The position numbers and the translations under genes are program-made. The notes below the pieces were generated by a model. It worked only from the letters and a program-made list of their open reading frames with translations. It ran no database searches and had not been told where the DNA came from. Below, in pieces: positions 1-7,984 of a stretch of 64,000 nt of DNA. The first letter of the stretch is position 1; the number at the start of each line of letters is the position of its first letter. This DNA comes from Luteibacter jiangsuensis (GTDB taxonomy: Bacteria; Pseudomonadota; Gammaproteobacteria; Xanthomonadales; Rhodanobacteraceae): positions 310,001 through 374,000 of the forward strand of contig NZ_JAUSSK010000004.1 in assembly GCF_030812295.1 (NCBI RefSeq), written 5' to 3'.

Positions 1-309
1 GCGAGCGTATACAAGCAGACGGCGCCCCTCGTAAACGCGGCGCGGCGCCCCGGCGAATGGCAGAGCTATGACGTCGTCTGGACGGCGCCGGTCTTCGCCG
101 CCGATGGCTCGGTGAAATCGCCGGCGTACGTCACGCTGTTCCATAACGGCGTGCTCGTGCAAAACCACACCGAGCTTTCCGGCGAGACCTTCTACATCGG
201 CAAACCCAGGTACAAGGCTTATACCGATGCGCCAATCAAGCTACAGGCGCACGGTGACCACTCCCAGCCCATCAGCTTCCGGAACATCTGGGTGAGGCCG
301 CTGGACTGA
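1..309 (+). CDS. DUF1080 (3-keto-disaccharide hydrolase-like) protein, C-terminal part
   Basis: The frame is open from the first base to the stop at 307-309, so the 5' part lies outside the window. The visible 102 residues have the end of the DUF1080 concanavalin-like fold: GEWQSYDVVWTAP, then VTLFHNGVLVQNH, and finally PISFRNIWVRPL, the characteristic last strand. DUF1080 proteins are usually secreted and act on or bind sugars (3-keto-glycosides in characterised members). The substrate cannot be told from this fragment. Family call is fairly sure, function is not. Confidence 0.8.
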   Translation, partial: ASVYKQTAPLVNAARRPGEWQSYDVVWTAPVFAADGSVKSPAYVTLFHNGVLVQNHTELSGETFYIGKPRYKAYTDAPIKLQAHGDHSQPISFRNIWVRPLD

Positions 310-391
310 ATCGGTGACCCCTCGAATGTCACGATGAGCCTGAAGGCGATGGCCCCGTCTGGCCAGCAGGTCTCGTCAAAAGCATACGGAC

Positions 392-424
392 ATCTTTCCA
401 TCTGGATGGAAAGATATTTATACT
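392..424 (+). promoter_or_regulatory. metF promoter with perfect inverted-repeat operator
   Basis: Positions 392-402 read ATCTTTCCATC and 405-415 read GATGGAAAGAT, a perfect 11-bp inverted repeat with a 2-bp spacer (TG). A good -10 box, TATACT, lies at 419-424; at 17-bp spacing the -35 position (396-401, TTCCAT) falls inside the palindrome. A protein bound there would block RNA polymerase, so repression is inferred. By family knowledge methionine regulators control metF in proteobacteria; which one binds here cannot be told. Confidence 0.65.
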
Positions 425-448
425 GCGGGCATCCACGCGAGATCGCCC

Positions 449-1279
449 ATGCCCGCCATCAGCTTCGAATTCTTCCCGCCCAAGACCGACGAGCAGCGCG
501 AGCAGCTCGATGCGGCGGTCGTCCGCCTCAAGGCGCACGCGCCGGACTATGTCTCGGTGACCTTCGGCGCGGGCGGGTCGACGCTCAGCTACACGGACGA
601 CACCGTAAAGCGCCTGCGTGCCGAACACGGTCTTTCGGTGGCGCCACACCTGTCCTGCATGGGTGGCACGAAGGCCGAGATCGCCGCGTTGCTGGACACC
701 TACAAGGCCACCGGCTGTCGCCGCATCGTCGCCCTGCGCGGTGACCTCCCTTCCGGCATGGCCACCCCTGGCGACTTCCGCTACGCGGCGGAACTGGTCG
801 CCTTCATCCGTGAGCACAGCGGCGACCATTTCCACATCGAGGTCGCGGCCTATCCGGAAACCCATCCCCAGGCCGAGAACGCGCTGACCGACCTCAGGCA
901 CTTCAAGGCCAAGGTCGATGCGGGCGCCAATGGCGCGATCACCCAGTACTTCTTCAACGCGGACGCCTACTTCCGTTTCGTGGACGACGTGGCGAAGCTG
1001 GGCGTGCAGGTGCCGATCGTGCCGGGCATCATGCCGATCGCCAATTTCAGCCAGTTGCGCCGGTTCTCCGAGCAGTGTGGCGCGGAAATCCCCCGCTGGA
1101 TCGTGAAGCGCATGCAAGCCCACGGCGACGACGCGGCCGCGGTGCGCGACCTGGGTGCCGAGGTGGTGGCGGAACTGTGCCAGCGCCTGCTCGACGGCGG
1201 CGCACCCGGGTTGCACTTCTACACGATCAACCGCGCGCGGGCGACGACCTCCGTGCTGGAGCGGCTCGCCGCGCGATAA
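449..1279 (+). CDS. metF: Methylenetetrahydrofolate reductase
   Basis: 276 residues, the usual length of bacterial MetF. It reduces 5,10-methylene-THF to 5-methyl-THF with NADH and FAD, supplying the methyl group for methionine synthesis in the cytoplasm. The N-terminus ISFEFFPPKTDE carries the catalytic Glu region of the TIM barrel; VSVTFGAGGS, IVALRGD and ITQYFFN are family motifs, and the protein ends in FYTINRA. The ATG at 449 starts at the conserved N-terminus. Only a weak ribosome site (GAG near 440) is visible. The gene stands alone behind a palindromic operator (392-415), and no methionine gene follows it. Confidence 0.95.
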   Translation: MPAISFEFFPPKTDEQREQLDAAVVRLKAHAPDYVSVTFGAGGSTLSYTDDTVKRLRAEHGLSVAPHLSCMGGTKAEIAALLDTYKATGCRRIVALRGDLPSGMATPGDFRYAAELVAFIREHSGDHFHIEVAAYPETHPQAENALTDLRHFKAKVDAGANGAITQYFFNADAYFRFVDDVAKLGVQVPIVPGIMPIANFSQLRRFSEQCGAEIPRWIVKRMQAHGDDAAAVRDLGAEVVAELCQRLLDGGAPGLHFYTINRARATTSVLERLAAR

Positions 1280-1341
1280 ACGTGCGCTTCATCACCCTTT
1301 GCCGAGGCGCCCCCGGGGATGATGGCGCACCGCTCGCCACC

Positions 1342-1854
1342 GTGTTCCGCTCCGTGATCCGCGCCACCGCCCTGCTCCTGCTTCTCTTCCTCGCCCTGCC
1401 CGCCGCCGCGCAGACCGCGATCCATCGCTGTGTCGGACCCGATGGCCGCCCGGTCTTCAGCGACCAGCCATGCACCAGCGTCGGTGCCACGTCCGTCATG
1501 CCCGCGGCGGCGTCCTCCACGTTGACGGCCGCGGCGGATGGCCCCTCCGCCGGCCTGCTCTGCGCGAAGGATCTCACCGAGTTACGCGACGGCGTGGCGC
1601 AAGCCTTCGCCTCCCGCAGCGCCAATCGCATCGGGGGGTTGATCCTGTGGAACGGCTACGGCAGCGGCGGCACGGTCGACAGCCTGCGCTCCATGGAACT
1701 GTTGGTACGGCAACCCCTGGTCTCGCTCGAAGGCAGCGAAGGCGGGGGGCTCGACGCGGTGACCGCGGGCCCGGGCGGCGACGGATCGACCCGTCGCGCG
1801 CATTTTGGCGTGGTGAGGGACTCCGGCTGCCTGTGGCTGCGGCCGCCGGGCTGA
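1342..1854 (+). CDS. Secreted DUF4124-domain protein
   Basis: About 170 residues from a GTG start at 1342, chosen because it places a clean signal peptide at the N-terminus (FRSVIRATALLLLLFLALPAAAQ). GTG at 1282 would give a long unlikely n-region and GTG at 1354 is also possible. After the signal comes IHRCVGPDGRPVFSDQPC, the DUF4124 signature (Y/H-K/R-C..DG...FSD.PC) found in many small periplasmic proteins of Xanthomonadales and Pseudomonas. The rest (about residues 60-170) matches nothing I recognise; it contains a Cys pair that could form a disulfide. Function unknown. Confidence 0.7.
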   Translation: MFRSVIRATALLLLLFLALPAAAQTAIHRCVGPDGRPVFSDQPCTSVGATSVMPAAASSTLTAAADGPSAGLLCAKDLTELRDGVAQAFASRSANRIGGLILWNGYGSGGTVDSLRSMELLVRQPLVSLEGSEGGGLDAVTAGPGGDGSTRRAHFGVVRDSGCLWLRPPG

Positions 1855-1948
1855 GACGGAAGCGCCATCCGCCGCCGCACTGACGCGACGCGCCATGTGG
1901 GCGGCGGCCGTACCCGTTATCATGGGCGGTCCCCTCCGGAGCGTACCC

Positions 1949-2866
1949 ATGTCGCAGAACTACCCCGAATGGATCTGGCAGAACGGGCAGATCAAGCCCT
2001 GGCGCGAGGCCACCGTCCACGTGATGGCGCACGCGCTGCACTATGGCTCGTCGGTGTTCGAAGGCATCCGCAGCTACGAGACACCCGACGGCGCCGCCAT
2101 CTTCCGCCTGACCGACCACCTGAAGCGCCTGTTCCTCTCGGCGAAGATCTACGACATCGAGATCCCGTACTCGGTGGACGAACTGGCCGACGCCTGCCGC
2201 GACGTCATCAAGAAGAACGACCTCAAGGCCGCCTACCTGCGCCCCGTGGCCTTCCGCGGCCTGGGCGGCTTCGGCCTCTCGGCCGAATGCCCCACCGACG
2301 TGGCCGTGGCGACGTGGCCCATGGGCCCCTATCTCGGGCCAGAGGCGCTGGAGAACGGCATCGATGCCTGCGTGTCGAGCTGGCAGCGCTTCGCGCCCAA
2401 CACGATCCCCGCCGGTGCCAAGGCCGGTGGCAACTACCTTTCCGGCCAGCTGATCGCGCGCGAGGCGCGCCGCCTGGGCTTCGGTGAAGGCATCGCGCTG
2501 GCCTCGACGGGCCTGCTGAGCGAAGGCGCGGGCGAGAACCTGTTCCTGGTCTTCGACGGCGTGCTGCACACCACGCCGGCCAGCGCCTCGATCCTCACCG
2601 GCATCACCCGGCACACGCTGATGGCGCTGGCACGCGAGGAAGGCATCGAAGTGGTCGAACGCGACCTGCCGCGCGAGTACCTCTACCTCGCCGATGAAAT
2701 CCTCATGTGCGGCACGGCGGCCGAAGTCACGCCGATCCGCTCCGTGGATGGCAAGAAAGTCGGCAGCGGCAAGGGTGGCCCGATCACCCGCCGCCTCCAG
2801 GAGCTCTACTTCGGCCTGTTCACCGGCAAGACCGCCGACCGCTGGGGCTGGCTGGAACCGCTGTAA
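1949..2866 (+). CDS. ilvE: Branched-chain amino acid aminotransferase
   Basis: 305 residues from ATG 1949, preceded by GGAG at 1938-1941; a longer frame upstream has no family similarity. Class IV PLP-dependent transaminase making Ile, Leu and Val from their 2-oxo acids with glutamate. The PLP lysine sits in GAKAGGNYLSGQL (about residue 160), and LLSEGAGENLF, LTGITRHT and MCGTAAEVTPIRSVDG are the cofactor-phosphate and substrate-loop motifs. The C-terminus FGLFTGKTADRWGWL matches E. coli IlvE closely. It is monocistronic here; the next gene is convergent. Confidence 0.95.
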   Translation: MSQNYPEWIWQNGQIKPWREATVHVMAHALHYGSSVFEGIRSYETPDGAAIFRLTDHLKRLFLSAKIYDIEIPYSVDELADACRDVIKKNDLKAAYLRPVAFRGLGGFGLSAECPTDVAVATWPMGPYLGPEALENGIDACVSSWQRFAPNTIPAGAKAGGNYLSGQLIAREARRLGFGEGIALASTGLLSEGAGENLFLVFDGVLHTTPASASILTGITRHTLMALAREEGIEVVERDLPREYLYLADEILMCGTAAEVTPIRSVDGKKVGSGKGGPITRRLQELYFGLFTGKTADRWGWLEPL

Positions 2867-2998
2867 CCCATCTGGCGCTTCCTTGCCCGGGGGGGTGACC
2901 CTCGGGTGGGAAGCGCGTCGGCGCGCGATCGTGCAACCCGATCGTAGCCGAGGCCACTTTCCACCCGGGGCCATGTTCCGGAAAGCGGGCCCTATCCC

Positions 2999-3880
2999 TT
3001 AGTTGCAGAAGCCGTTCGGATAGGTGGACGACTTATAGGCGTAGAGCCAGCTGGTCTTGCCACCGTCGTTGGCGATGTTCCAGCCGTTGCCGATCGAGCC
3101 GATCGCCTTGTTCAAGGTCTGCGAGCGGGTGAGCACCGGCGTGGTGAAGTAGTTGTCCGCATCGGCCTCGACGCGGAACGACAACTCGGCGAGCGAGGGA
3201 GTGGACGCGCCGTTGACGTACCACAGGGTCAGCGTGAACTCGGCCACCGATTGCCCGATGTCGGACTCCGGACCGTCGTATTCCTGCTGCGTCACCGTGA
3301 CGCCCGCCACCGGCGAAAGCCCCGCGGTGGAGATATCGGACAACGCCGACGCACCCGGGAACTGCTTGATGAGCGCCGAGACGGTCGTGGGCGTGGTGGT
3401 CGCATCCTGTTTGGTGGAATGCGCGAGCACAAGGCTGCCCGGCGTGACGTCGGTCTCGAACTTGGTCTCCTTGTTCTTGCCCGCACCCGATACGTCCGTC
3501 CAGTAGGACAGTTCTTCATCGGCGTGGCGGAACTTGAACTGGATGTCGCTGTGGTCGCCGGCGCGCGTACGCACGGTGTAGCCACGATTCATCAGCGAGC
3601 AACTGTGTGGCGTGTCGTAATAGGCCAGCGTGTCGCGATCGCCCGCGCTGAAGCTGCCGCTGATCGTCTTGTCGAAGGCAAGCGCGGACAGGCGCACCGA
3701 GACATCGTGCAGGAGCGTGGCGGCCGCGCTGGAGGGATTGCTGGCGAAGCGCGTGGGATCGAGCAGCACCTTGTATTCCTTGCTGTCGACATAGGCCGGC
3801 GTATTGGCATGGCTGGCCGTGGCGCCAAGCAGCAGCGTGGCGGAAAGCAAGGATAGAACCGTACGTTTCATCATGCGCAT
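2999..3880 (-). CDS. Secreted protein of unknown function, possibly CYTH-like
   Basis: 293 residues with a signal peptide (MKRTVLSLLSATLLLGATASHA). Three ATGs cluster at the start (3880, 3874, 3871); AAGG upstream suits the first two. The mature protein contains NRGYTVRTRAG and DIQFKFRHAD, alternating basic strands that recall the triphosphate-binding tunnel of CYTH proteins, but an N-terminal ExExK motif is not evident, so this is only a suggestion. It begins 6 nt after the phytase-like gene ends, so it is the last gene of that three-gene operon and probably acts in the periplasm or outside the cell on the same phosphate-bearing substrates. Confidence 0.8.
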   Translation of the reverse strand: MRMMKRTVLSLLSATLLLGATASHANTPAYVDSKEYKVLLDPTRFASNPSSAAATLLHDVSVRLSALAFDKTISGSFSAGDRDTLAYYDTPHSCSLMNRGYTVRTRAGDHSDIQFKFRHADEELSYWTDVSGAGKNKETKFETDVTPGSLVLAHSTKQDATTTPTTVSALIKQFPGASALSDISTAGLSPVAGVTVTQQEYDGPESDIGQSVAEFTLTLWYVNGASTPSLAELSFRVEADADNYFTTPVLTRSQTLNKAIGSIGNGWNIANDGGKTSWLYAYKSSTYPNGFCN

Positions 3881-3886
3881 GACCCT

Positions 3887-5494
3887 TCAGTGGTGGTGGG
3901 AGGCGGCGGTGGAACGCATGCCCGGCAAGGTCAGCCGGTACACGAGGATGCGGTTGTCGTTGTCGATGGCGGAGTCGCAGCGCCGGCCTTCCATGACGCA
4001 GCGCTTCGCGATGAAGTCGTTGTCGTTGCCGACCAGGAGGAACCAGTCGTCCGGGTAGGCCGGGTCGAGCACGGGAACGAGGTCCATCGCTTCCCACTTT
4101 TCGGACAGCATCGCCAAGCCCGCCTTGTCGCGTTCGATCGAAAGCCCGAAGCGTGCGAGGTCGGTCGGGTCCAGCAGATCGACCAGCGGTTTCCAGCTGG
4201 CCGGGTGGATCCCGGCGCGCAGGCCGTCATCCTGCCCCAGCACCGACGTCGTCGATGTCTCGTACGTGGTTCCCGCGAGGTTGCTGGCACCGTCCGTGTC
4301 CACCAGCAACACGCTCTTGAACACGATGGGCTTGCCGTTGTCGGCACCGTAGCCGTTGCCGTCCCGGGCGAGCATGAGGAAACGGTGATCGTCGATGACG
4401 CGGATCTCGCTCTGTGCCGCCGTCTTGTTCGGTGCGCCACCGTCGCCCTTGTCGTCGTATGCGGGAAGGCGAACCACGTAATGCGCCACGGGGCGCTTCG
4501 GCACCGCATTCCGGCTCACGTCGTAGACGAGTACACGGGTGAGCGTGCGGCCCGAGGCATCGCCGGGGGCACTGTCCTGAACCAGCGCGCTCTGCAACAC
4601 GACGAACAGGTGTTTGCCATCGGGCGAAAGCGCCATGCCTTCGACACCCTGGTTATTGCGCCGGCCACTGGCGGGTGCACGCAGGGAGGTGAAGTCGGGC
4701 TTGCCATCGGCGTCGAGCGGTTGCACCGACCTCGGCGGAACGATAACGCCCGCGAGCCGCCCTTTCGCATCGAAGCGATAGACGTTGGCCGCGTACTCGT
4801 CGCCCACGTAGAAGCCACCATCGCGGGTGAACTGCAACGATTCCGCATCCAGCGACACCTTGCCTTCGCCCTCTCCTGTCGCAGGCGAAGGCAGGATGAC
4901 GCCCCGCTCCGTGCGCAGGCCACCTCGTGGCTCCGCTCCCGTGAACGGCTTCCCGTCGAAGTCGCGCAACTCGCGCCCTCCGTCGGGCACCATCACAAGA
5001 CGCGCCCCCGGCGCAGGCACCGCACCGTGCGTGGGCACCGAGCCCTGTGTGGGTGCAGCGCCGTGCATCGGCGACACCGCGCCTTTTGTGGGAGCCGCTT
5101 CAGCGGCGAACGACGCCCGCCCCACCGTCATGCTGAAACGAAACCGGTGCAACCGCCCCCGGTAATCGAAGGACACGTCGTGCTCCGGATCGTTGCGGCC
5201 GCGATCCGGTAGCGTCCATAGCACGCCGGTGTACGTGTCGCCTTCACGCTTCCAACTGCCCGGCTCGATCATCAGCGACGAGAACGAGCCAAGCGTGTCG
5301 CCGAGGAAATCCAGCGTGCCCGCCGGCAGCGATCCCGCGGCGACCAGGCCCTTGTCGACATAGGTCGTGTCGCCCATCCGGATGGCGCGTGGCAACGGCG
5401 TCGAGGCGATGTCCGGTACCCGCACCTCGCCCGTCTGTGCCGCGGCGCTGCCCAGCAAGAGCACCACGGTCAGGCCGGCGACCATGCGCAGCAT
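3887..5494 (-). CDS. Secreted esterase-like/phytase-like family protein
   Basis: 535 residues with a signal peptide (LRMVAGLTVVLLLGSAAAQ). The beta-propeller of the phytase-like family (PF13449) is seen in LQFTRDGGFYVGDEYAANVYRFD, NNQGVEGMALSPDGKHLF, IRVIDDHRFLMLARDGNGY and the final NDNDFIAK...DNDNRILVY. Members are calcium-binding periplasmic phosphoesterases or related hydrolases; the exact substrate is unknown. Start ATG overlaps the TonB receptor stop by one base (TGATG), implying translational coupling. Residues about 130-163 form a low-complexity linker of PTKGA/PTQGS/PTHGA repeats that comes from a REP element inserted in frame (see 5084-5109). The C-terminus ends in HHH. Confidence 0.9.
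   Translation of the reverse strand: MLRMVAGLTVVLLLGSAAAQTGEVRVPDIASTPLPRAIRMGDTTYVDKGLVAAGSLPAGTLDFLGDTLGSFSSLMIEPGSWKREGDTYTGVLWTLPDRGRNDPEHDVSFDYRGRLHRFRFSMTVGRASFAAEAAPTKGAVSPMHGAAPTQGSVPTHGAVPAPGARLVMVPDGGRELRDFDGKPFTGAEPRGGLRTERGVILPSPATGEGEGKVSLDAESLQFTRDGGFYVGDEYAANVYRFDAKGRLAGVIVPPRSVQPLDADGKPDFTSLRAPASGRRNNQGVEGMALSPDGKHLFVVLQSALVQDSAPGDASGRTLTRVLVYDVSRNAVPKRPVAHYVVRLPAYDDKGDGGAPNKTAAQSEIRVIDDHRFLMLARDGNGYGADNGKPIVFKSVLLVDTDGASNLAGTTYETSTTSVLGQDDGLRAGIHPASWKPLVDLLDPTDLARFGLSIERDKAGLAMLSEKWEAMDLVPVLDPAYPDDWFLLVGNDNDFIAKRCVMEGRRCDSAIDNDNRILVYRLTLPGMRSTAASHHH
5084..5109. repeat. REP-type palindrome inside the phytase-like gene
   Basis: The plus strand reads TGTGGGAGCCGCTTCAGCGG within this stretch, the head and hairpin of REP sequences widespread between genes in Pseudomonas and Xanthomonadales. 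Here it lies inside a coding sequence. Decayed copies of its GTGGG(A/C) tail follow at about 5018-5083. Read on the minus strand it encodes AAEAAPTKGA, followed by degenerate PTQGS and PTHGA units. Confidence 0.75.
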
Positions 5495-7845
5495 CAGAAG
5501 CGCACGTCGAGGTTGGCGAAGTACTGGCGCGGCGCCGAGGCATGGAACACGTACGCGGTGCCCTTCGGATCGCTGGGCACGAAGGCGCTCGAATCGAAGT
5601 TGCTTGCGTAGCGCTTGTCACCCAGGTTCGTCACGTTGATCGACAGGCGGATGTCCTTGGCGAAGGAAACGGGCCCGAAGTCGTAGCCACCGGAAAGGTC
5701 CCACACGGTGAAGCCGCCAAAGCCCCGGTCGTTCGTGTACGTGTAGAAACGCTCGCCCGTGTACTTGCCGCGCAACGAGGCGAACCAGGCGCCCTGGGTC
5801 CAGTCGATCTGTGTCGCGAAGAGCTTGGCCGGCGTGTCGGTCTGGATCTTGCCCTTGGTGTGCTGGACGACGCCGGCCTGCACGTAGTCGCTGGCATAGG
5901 TGGAGCGGTTGTACGAGGCCGAGTTGTACCAGCGCAGATGGTCGGTCGGCGTCCAGACGAAGGTCACTTCGACGCCATGGCTGTCCACGCCGCCCACGTT
6001 GTAGAAGCGGTTGCCACACGACGGACCGACCGGCTGGCGCGAGTCACAAGGGTTGTACTGGAGCAGGCGGTTGTCGAAGCGCACGTTGTACGCGGCCACC
6101 GAGGCGGCCACCGGACCGGTCTCGATGCGATAGCCGGCTTCCAGGCTGCGTGACTTCTCGGGCTTGAGATCGCCCTGCGTATCCCAGATGGCCTGGCTCA
6201 CCGCCTGCGGGCCGAGCTTGAAGCCGCCCTGGAACATCGCGATGTTCTTCGCGAAGCTGGCGAACACCTCCTGGCCGTCGGCGATCTTGTAGCGCGCGCC
6301 GAACTGCGGCAGCAGGGCCTTGCTCGCACTCAGCTTGCCACTGGCGAACTGGTTGTTCGACGTGGGCTTGATCGGCTGCACCGCGTCACCGGGAAGTGCC
6401 GTGGCCTGGGACGTGACGTGCGGGCTTTTCACGCCGACATCGACGGTGAGTGCATCGTTCAGGAAACGAATCGTGTCCTGCAGGAAGGCCTGTCGCGTGT
6501 TCCATACCGTGCGCTGTGCGAAAACGCCGAGATCGGGCGTGGCGTCGATGGGTGCGCTCAGGTCGCGCGGTCCGCTGACATAGCTGCTGTAGCGCGAGGC
6601 GCTGGAGACATTGTGTTCGTACCAGACGCCGCCTTCGATGTGCTGGTTGGCGAAGTCCCACGCGGCGGAGAGGATCGCTCCGGAGCGGTTGATCGTATAC
6701 AGGGTGTTGCGGAAGATGATCGGCAACTGTCGCGGCGTACCCGGATACGAATAGGTGCCGCTGTTCCAGTTATGTCCCTCGCCGGCGTCCTCGTGGTGAT
6801 AGACCTGGGCATGGATGGTGACCGAGTCGCTGGGGAAGAAGTCACCGGCGAGGTAATAGAGGTCGTCGTCGCGCAGGATCTGTCCCGCGGTGAAGGCACC
6901 GTCCGCGTCGGTGTCCGCGCCGCTCTTGTCGCAGAGCTTCGCGTTGAGCGTACCGGTGTTGCAGTACGCCTTGCCGATCGCCCGCTGCCAGTCCGGCGCG
7001 TAACCGCCCCAGTCCCAGCCGAGCCCGCGCGCCAGCTCACTCTTGGACAGATAGAAATAGTCGGCCTGCGAGGTACGCGAGGTGTCCGCGAAGCCGGTGA
7101 GGCGGCCCCAGTCGAAGTCCCACACGGCCTTGCCGTTGAACTGCTTCGTGGTCGAGCCGTTGTAGACGCTCTGGTTGTTCCACAGGTCCGAGGTGGTGCG
7201 CGCACCGGACAGGTACATCGAGAACCCGTTGTACTCGCCGGTATCGAAGCGGGCGAAGGTACGGCGGTTCTGATCGCTGCCGAAGCCCTGCACGACGCGG
7301 CCACCCATGGTCTTGAGCGGATCGCTGGAACTGTAGGCGATGGTGCCGCCGAGATTGCTGGTGGAAGGCGTGCCGAGATTGCCGATACCTTCGGAAAGTT
7401 CCGCGCCGGCGAAGTTCTCGGAGATCAGCGCACGATTGATCGAGAGGCCGTTGTAGTTGTTGTAGGCGCTGTCGCCGAGCGGCATGCCATCCAGCGTGTA
7501 GCCCAGCCGCGTGCCGCTGAAGCCGCGCAGGCTCAGGGTCATGGATTGCTCGTTGGTGCCCAGCGCATCGACGGACTGCGCATTGACGCCAGGCAGCACG
7601 TTCAACACTTTCTGCAGGCTGGTTCCCGGCGGAAGCACCTTCTGGTCGGACGTGCGCAGGCGCTGTACCTGACGCGTCTCACCCGTACCGATGACGGAGA
7701 CGGCGTCCAGGTCCTGCGCCTTGTCGCGCTTGGCCGCGGTGGCGGGGGTATCGGCCGTGGAATCGGTATCCGTCGCATGGACGGCGGAAGCGAAAGCCAT
7801 GCCCAGGGCGATGGCCAGAACGGTCTGCTTCAACAAGAGCGGCAT
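5494..7845 (-). CDS. TonB-dependent outer-membrane receptor
   Basis: 783 residues. Signal peptide LLLKQTVLAIALGMAFASAVHA, TonB-box-like DLDAVSVIGTGE (about residues 46-57), plug domain (VLPPGTSLQKVLNVLPGVNAQ, SLRGFSGTRLGYTLDGMPLGD) and a 22-strand barrel ending in an aromatic residue (YFANLDVRF), as expected for BAM-dependent insertion. Such receptors take up siderophores, sugars or other scarce ligands using TonB energy. It is the first gene of an operon with the phytase-like hydrolase and the secreted protein at 2999-3880, so a phosphorylated or metal-chelated ligand is plausible but unproven. A two-component system lies 139 bp upstream in the same direction. Confidence 0.93.
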   Translation of the reverse strand: MPLLLKQTVLAIALGMAFASAVHATDTDSTADTPATAAKRDKAQDLDAVSVIGTGETRQVQRLRTSDQKVLPPGTSLQKVLNVLPGVNAQSVDALGTNEQSMTLSLRGFSGTRLGYTLDGMPLGDSAYNNYNGLSINRALISENFAGAELSEGIGNLGTPSTSNLGGTIAYSSSDPLKTMGGRVVQGFGSDQNRRTFARFDTGEYNGFSMYLSGARTTSDLWNNQSVYNGSTTKQFNGKAVWDFDWGRLTGFADTSRTSQADYFYLSKSELARGLGWDWGGYAPDWQRAIGKAYCNTGTLNAKLCDKSGADTDADGAFTAGQILRDDDLYYLAGDFFPSDSVTIHAQVYHHEDAGEGHNWNSGTYSYPGTPRQLPIIFRNTLYTINRSGAILSAAWDFANQHIEGGVWYEHNVSSASRYSSYVSGPRDLSAPIDATPDLGVFAQRTVWNTRQAFLQDTIRFLNDALTVDVGVKSPHVTSQATALPGDAVQPIKPTSNNQFASGKLSASKALLPQFGARYKIADGQEVFASFAKNIAMFQGGFKLGPQAVSQAIWDTQGDLKPEKSRSLEAGYRIETGPVAASVAAYNVRFDNRLLQYNPCDSRQPVGPSCGNRFYNVGGVDSHGVEVTFVWTPTDHLRWYNSASYNRSTYASDYVQAGVVQHTKGKIQTDTPAKLFATQIDWTQGAWFASLRGKYTGERFYTYTNDRGFGGFTVWDLSGGYDFGPVSFAKDIRLSINVTNLGDKRYASNFDSSAFVPSDPKGTAYVFHASAPRQYFANLDVRF

Positions 7846-7984
7846 CCTTACTCACGCTGACGCGCCGCAGCCCCTCCCCTGAGGCAGCCCGGTACACGCC
7901 GTGGAAGCGTTGGATAGTCGGGCGTCCAAATGAAATCTTGATGACAGCTGAGATGACAACGGGGAGCCGCTTGGGCTCCCGCGC

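Noticed and set aside
16-19. Precursor Gly-Gly (residues 18-19 of the lanthipeptide precursor at 24185-24373) as a classical double-glycine cleavage site; coordinates given here are residue-level only
   Set aside because: It would leave a 43-residue core with a long stretch free of Cys, and no C39 peptidase is encoded in the window.
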